A DNA stretch of 25,803 bases from an uncultured Burkholderiales bacterium. Lineage in GTDB: Bacteria; Pseudomonadota; Gammaproteobacteria; Burkholderiales; Burkholderiaceae_D. Every line of letters starts with the position of its first letter. The first letter of the stretch is position 1. The position numbers and the translations under genes are program-made. A model generated the notes under the pieces. The model saw nothing but the letters and a program-made list of their open reading frames with translations, was not told where the DNA came from and made no database searches. Positions 23,719 through 25,803 of the stretch are shown piece by piece. The stretch lies in assembly GCA_937872165.1 (NCBI GenBank), contig CALMOR010000031.1, positions 24,893 to 50,695 on the forward strand, written 5' to 3'.

Positions 23719-23736
23719 ATGAGCGATGGTGGATGA
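23719..23736 (+). CDS. Five-codon upstream mini-ORF coupled to the regulator start
   Basis: ATG at 23719 follows AAGGGAG by seven bases, the best ribosome site in this gap. It encodes MSDGG and stops at a TGA that overlaps the regulator's ATG at 23733 (ATGA). The regulator has no comparable site of its own. The mini-ORF may load ribosomes for the regulator by termination-reinitiation, or it may simply be a coincidence. Confidence 0.4.
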   Translation: MSDGG

Positions 23737-24833
23737 AGCGCGTCTCGATCAAGCCGCAATGGACCATCCGCTTCCCCGACGGGAAGACGCTGCCGCCCCG
23801 CCTGCTCGACCTGCTCGCGCAGGTCCACGAGAGCGGTAGCCTGTCGGCGGCCTGCCAGAAATCCGGGACCTCGTACCGCCACGCGTGGGACCTGATCCGT
23901 CAGGGCGAGACGCTGTTCGGCGAAGGCCTGCTGCAGATGGAGCGCGGCCGCGGTTCCTGGCTGACGGCGCTCGGCGAGAAGCTGGTGTGGGCCGATCAGC
24001 GCATCCAGGCGCGGCTGGCACCCGGTCTCGAATCGCTCGCGTCCGAGCTCGAGACCGAGATCGAGAGCGTGCTGCATGTCGAGCCGGTGTCGTTGCGCAT
24101 CCACGCGAGCCACGGGTTCGCGATCGAGACGCTGTTCACGATGCTGTCCGCACGCGGCATCGCGTTCGACCGGAAGTACGTCAGCAGCCTCGAGGCGGCG
24201 GCGGCGCTGCGCGACGGTGCCTGCGATCTGGCCGGCCTTCACATTCCGATGGGGAGCCAGGAGTCGCCGGCGCTGCGACACTATCGCCGCTGGCTCGATC
24301 CGTCGCGACATGCGGTCATCGATCTCGCGACGCGACGCCAGGGACTGATGGTCGCACCGGGCAATCCGCTCAAGATCTACGAGCCGCGCGACCTGCTGCG
24401 TCCGGAGGTGCGCTTCATCAACCGCCAACGCAACTCGGGTACCCGCTTCCTCCTCGAGGGACTGATGACCGAGGCCGACGTCGACAGCGACCGCATCAGC
24501 GGCTTCGAGCAGGGCGAGTTCACGCATGCCGCCGTCGCCGCCTACGTCGCCAGCGGCATGGCCGACGTGGGCTTCGGCCTCGAGACGCCCGCACGTCGCT
24601 TCAAGCTCGAGTTCATCGCGCTCGCGAACGAACGCTACTTCCTCATGTGCGACGCCACCGCCCTCGAGCAGCCGGTGATGCAGGACATCCTGTCGATCGT
24701 GCAGGGCGACGCCTTCCGCAACGCCGTCGACGAACTGCCCGGCTACGACGCCCGTATCGCAGGCCGCGTTCAACCGCTGTCGGAAGCGTTCGCGAGTCTC
24801 GCCGTCGACGACGCCGCGGTGCCGGAGCTCTAG
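23733..24833 (+). CDS. Transcriptional regulator with ModE-type N-terminal HTH and periplasmic-binding-protein-like domain
   Basis: The 366-residue protein starts with a winged helix-turn-helix of the ModE/LysR kind (residues about 20-75), including LLDLLAQVHESGSLSAACQK and YRHAWDLIRQ, ending at LTALGEKLVWADQRIQARL. The rest, about 115-350, resembles the type-2 periplasmic binding fold found in molybdate- and formate-dehydrogenase-linked regulators, with the NSGTRFLLE segment near residue 234 as a likely ligand loop. It is divergent from the formate operon and likely controls it in response to formate or an oxyanion such as molybdate; the ligand is inferred. It shares no LysR-type overall length match but has the size of known one-component PBP-like regulators. 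Confidence 0.83.
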   Translation: MKRVSIKPQWTIRFPDGKTLPPRLLDLLAQVHESGSLSAACQKSGTSYRHAWDLIRQGETLFGEGLLQMERGRGSWLTALGEKLVWADQRIQARLAPGLESLASELETEIESVLHVEPVSLRIHASHGFAIETLFTMLSARGIAFDRKYVSSLEAAAALRDGACDLAGLHIPMGSQESPALRHYRRWLDPSRHAVIDLATRRQGLMVAPGNPLKIYEPRDLLRPEVRFINRQRNSGTRFLLEGLMTEADVDSDRISGFEQGEFTHAAVAAYVASGMADVGFGLETPARRFKLEFIALANERYFLMCDATALEQPVMQDILSIVQGDAFRNAVDELPGYDARIAGRVQPLSEAFASLAVDDAAVPEL

Positions 24834-24858
24834 CGCCGCGGCCGCGCCGGACCGCTAG
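24830..24858 (+). terminator. Possible terminator after the regulator gene
   Basis: CTAGCG at 24830-24835, which includes the stop codon, pairs with CGCTAG at 24853-24858 around a GC-rich loop. A T-rich stretch (tttctagtttt) occurs about 27 bases further on rather than directly after the stem. Weak evidence. No gene was seen in 24859-25019. Confidence 0.3.
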
Positions 24859-25019
24859 GGTGTTCAGCCTAACTATCGGTCCTTTCTAGTTTTCATCGCC
24901 TAGGGTCGATCGCGGAAGATGCGGTCCGTGGAGTCGTGCAGCGTTCGACGAACGCACGGGCTCCGGCAGCGACCGGCATCCCGCCACGCGCCTGCGATCA
25001 ACCCGGAAGGAACCCCCTC

Positions 25020-25803
25020 ATGACCCAAGCCACCAGCAACGCCGTCACGCTCAACACCGTCGCCATCGACGTCGTCGGTCAATACGGCCTGGCCAGCAAG
25101 CATCTGGTCAACGCGTATCGTCTCGGCACGCAACGCGTCGTCGCGCAGATCAACGAGCGCTACACGTCGATGATCCAGTCGCCGTCGCTGCCGCTGGTCG
25201 ACGAGTCGATCCGCTCGAGCATCCTGTCGGCCCATCAACAGTTGACCGGTTTCCTGGTCGGCGGCGTGGCCCGTGCCACCGAGCAGGCGGACCTCGCGAT
25301 CGACAAGATCACCGACGGCACGACCGTGGGCATCAAGCGCATCGGCGGCATCGGCGAGCGTTTCGAGAAGATGGTCGGCGCGCCGGTCGTCGAGACGATG
25401 ACGAAGATCAACATGCCGGCGGCCCAGCTGTCGCTGCAGATCGCGGGGCAGGTCGTCGAGGGCACGAAGCGTCTGGTCGAGCGCGTCGCCGCGGTCGAGG
25501 ACGCCGTCGAGTCGGACGTCGCAGCCGCGGTCGTCGCCGCGACCACCGAAGCCCGGGCCCGCGGCAAGCGCGCCGCGGCCGCGCATCTCCACGGTGTCGA
25601 TCCGCTGCACGGTACGCAGCAGCGCGTCCTGAATGAGGTCGGGCGTGTCGAGGCCGTGGCGCGCCCAGCGCGGCCGGTTGCCCGCCCTGGTCGGGATGGC
25701 CGGGCTGCGCCGCCCCCAGCACGGACCGCGGATGGCGCCGAGAACTCATCTACCGGTGCACGGGTAGAGCTGTCGGATCCGCGGCAGGTCGTCCGTCGTA
25801 CTA
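25020..25803 (+). CDS. Phasin-like protein (partial; 3' part looks chimeric)
   Basis: The ATG at 25020 follows AAGGA by nine bases. The first ~170 residues, starting MTQATSNAVTLNTVAIDVVG, are helical and alternate hydrophobic and polar positions without signal or membrane segments; segments such as QYGLASKHLVNAYRLGTQRV and a later Ala/Val-rich stretch resemble phasins, the proteins that coat polyhydroxyalkanoate granules. The region ending ARARGKRAAAA looks like a natural phasin C-terminus. Beyond about 25580 the frame stays open to the window edge but becomes Arg/Pro-rich and unlike a phasin, while the opposite strand shows sigma-factor-like coding. The true 3' end is thus uncertain. The phasin assignment is by pattern only. 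Confidence 0.55.
   Translation, partial: MTQATSNAVTLNTVAIDVVGQYGLASKHLVNAYRLGTQRVVAQINERYTSMIQSPSLPLVDESIRSSILSAHQQLTGFLVGGVARATEQADLAIDKITDGTTVGIKRIGGIGERFEKMVGAPVVETMTKINMPAAQLSLQIAGQVVEGTKRLVERVAAVEDAVESDVAAAVVAATTEARARGKRAAAAHLHGVDPLHGTQQRVLNEVGRVEAVARPARPVARPGRDGRAAPPPARTADGAENSSTGARVELSDPRQVVRRT
25580..25679 (-). pseudogene. Fragment resembling ECF sigma factor region 2
   Basis: The minus strand reads PRWARHGLDTPDLIQDALLR followed by TVQRIDTVEMRGRGAL, close to the region-2 pattern of a group of ECF sigma factors (LPRWAR...DTxDLVQDxLLRTxxR...). The resemblance stops near 25580, where the sequence becomes antisense of the phasin-like gene, and weakens above 25680. It therefore looks like a broken piece, either a rearrangement or an assembly join near the contig end. 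The identification rests on a short match. Confidence 0.33.

Noticed and set aside
24900..25610. Minus-strand frame of 236 codons opposite the phasin-like gene
   Set aside because: Shadow composition; only the first ~10 codons, which belong to the sigma-like fragment, look coding.
1..25803. CRISPR arrays, insertion sequences, tRNA or rRNA genes
   Set aside because: No regularly spaced direct repeats, transposase-like frames, terminal inverted repeats, or tRNA/rRNA-like sequence was seen; tRNA search was by eye only.

Overview
The window is GC-rich DNA, roughly two thirds G+C by eye, and almost completely coding. It looks like a chromosomal segment of a betaproteobacterium, most likely Burkholderiales or a relative. 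The grounds are gene content: a leucine/isovalerate (liu) operon with an embedded carbonic anhydrase, an NAD-dependent fdsGBACD formate dehydrogenase next to an OFA-family transporter, a wax-ester synthase/DGAT, a CYP102-type self-sufficient P450 and a phasin-like protein. Protein families were recognised from motifs in the translation; no database search was run.

Layout. (1) Positions 1-4142, minus strand: a leucine-degradation operon reading leftwards, isovaleryl-CoA dehydrogenase, beta-carbonic anhydrase, 3-methylcrotonyl-CoA carboxylase beta subunit, and a methylglutaconyl-CoA hydratase that runs off the left edge. A divergent TetR-type regulator (4323-5042) is the probable controller; two matching 19-bp inverted repeats lie between them. 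(2) Positions 5158-12013, minus strand: a lipid-related group, a WS/DGAT acyltransferase with a histone-H1-like tail, a P450-reductase fusion, a wrecked fadD remnant, an alpha/beta hydrolase and a small secreted NTF2-like protein. (3) Positions 12269-15661: a TPR/HD-GYP protein, divergent from a 41-residue peptide gene with a double-glycine-type leader, then two small proteins of unknown function. (4) Positions 15688-23556, minus strand: an OFA-type transporter followed by fdsG, fdsB, fdsA, fdsC (fdhD) and fdsD, with a divergent ModE-like/PBP-like regulator (23733-24833). (5) From 25020 to the right edge: a phasin-like gene whose 3' part seems to be joined to an inverted ECF sigma-factor fragment.

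How the genes work together. Region 1 converts isovaleryl-CoA towards acetyl-CoA and acetoacetate; the carbonic anhydrase would supply bicarbonate to the carboxylase. Region 4 oxidises formate to CO2 with reduction of NAD+, with probable formate or oxalate transport at the membrane. Region 2 and the phasin fit storage and modification of neutral lipid or PHA.

The most unusual part is 14405-14720. A tiny peptide gene with a good ribosome-binding site, a leader ending in DLAHVGGG and a possible six-residue product is divergent from a cytoplasmic protein that joins TPR-like helices to an HD-GYP output domain. This could be a peptide-to-c-di-GMP signalling pair, but that is inference. A second notable point is that the P450 reductase domain lacks most of the residues that recognise the NADPH 2'-phosphate.
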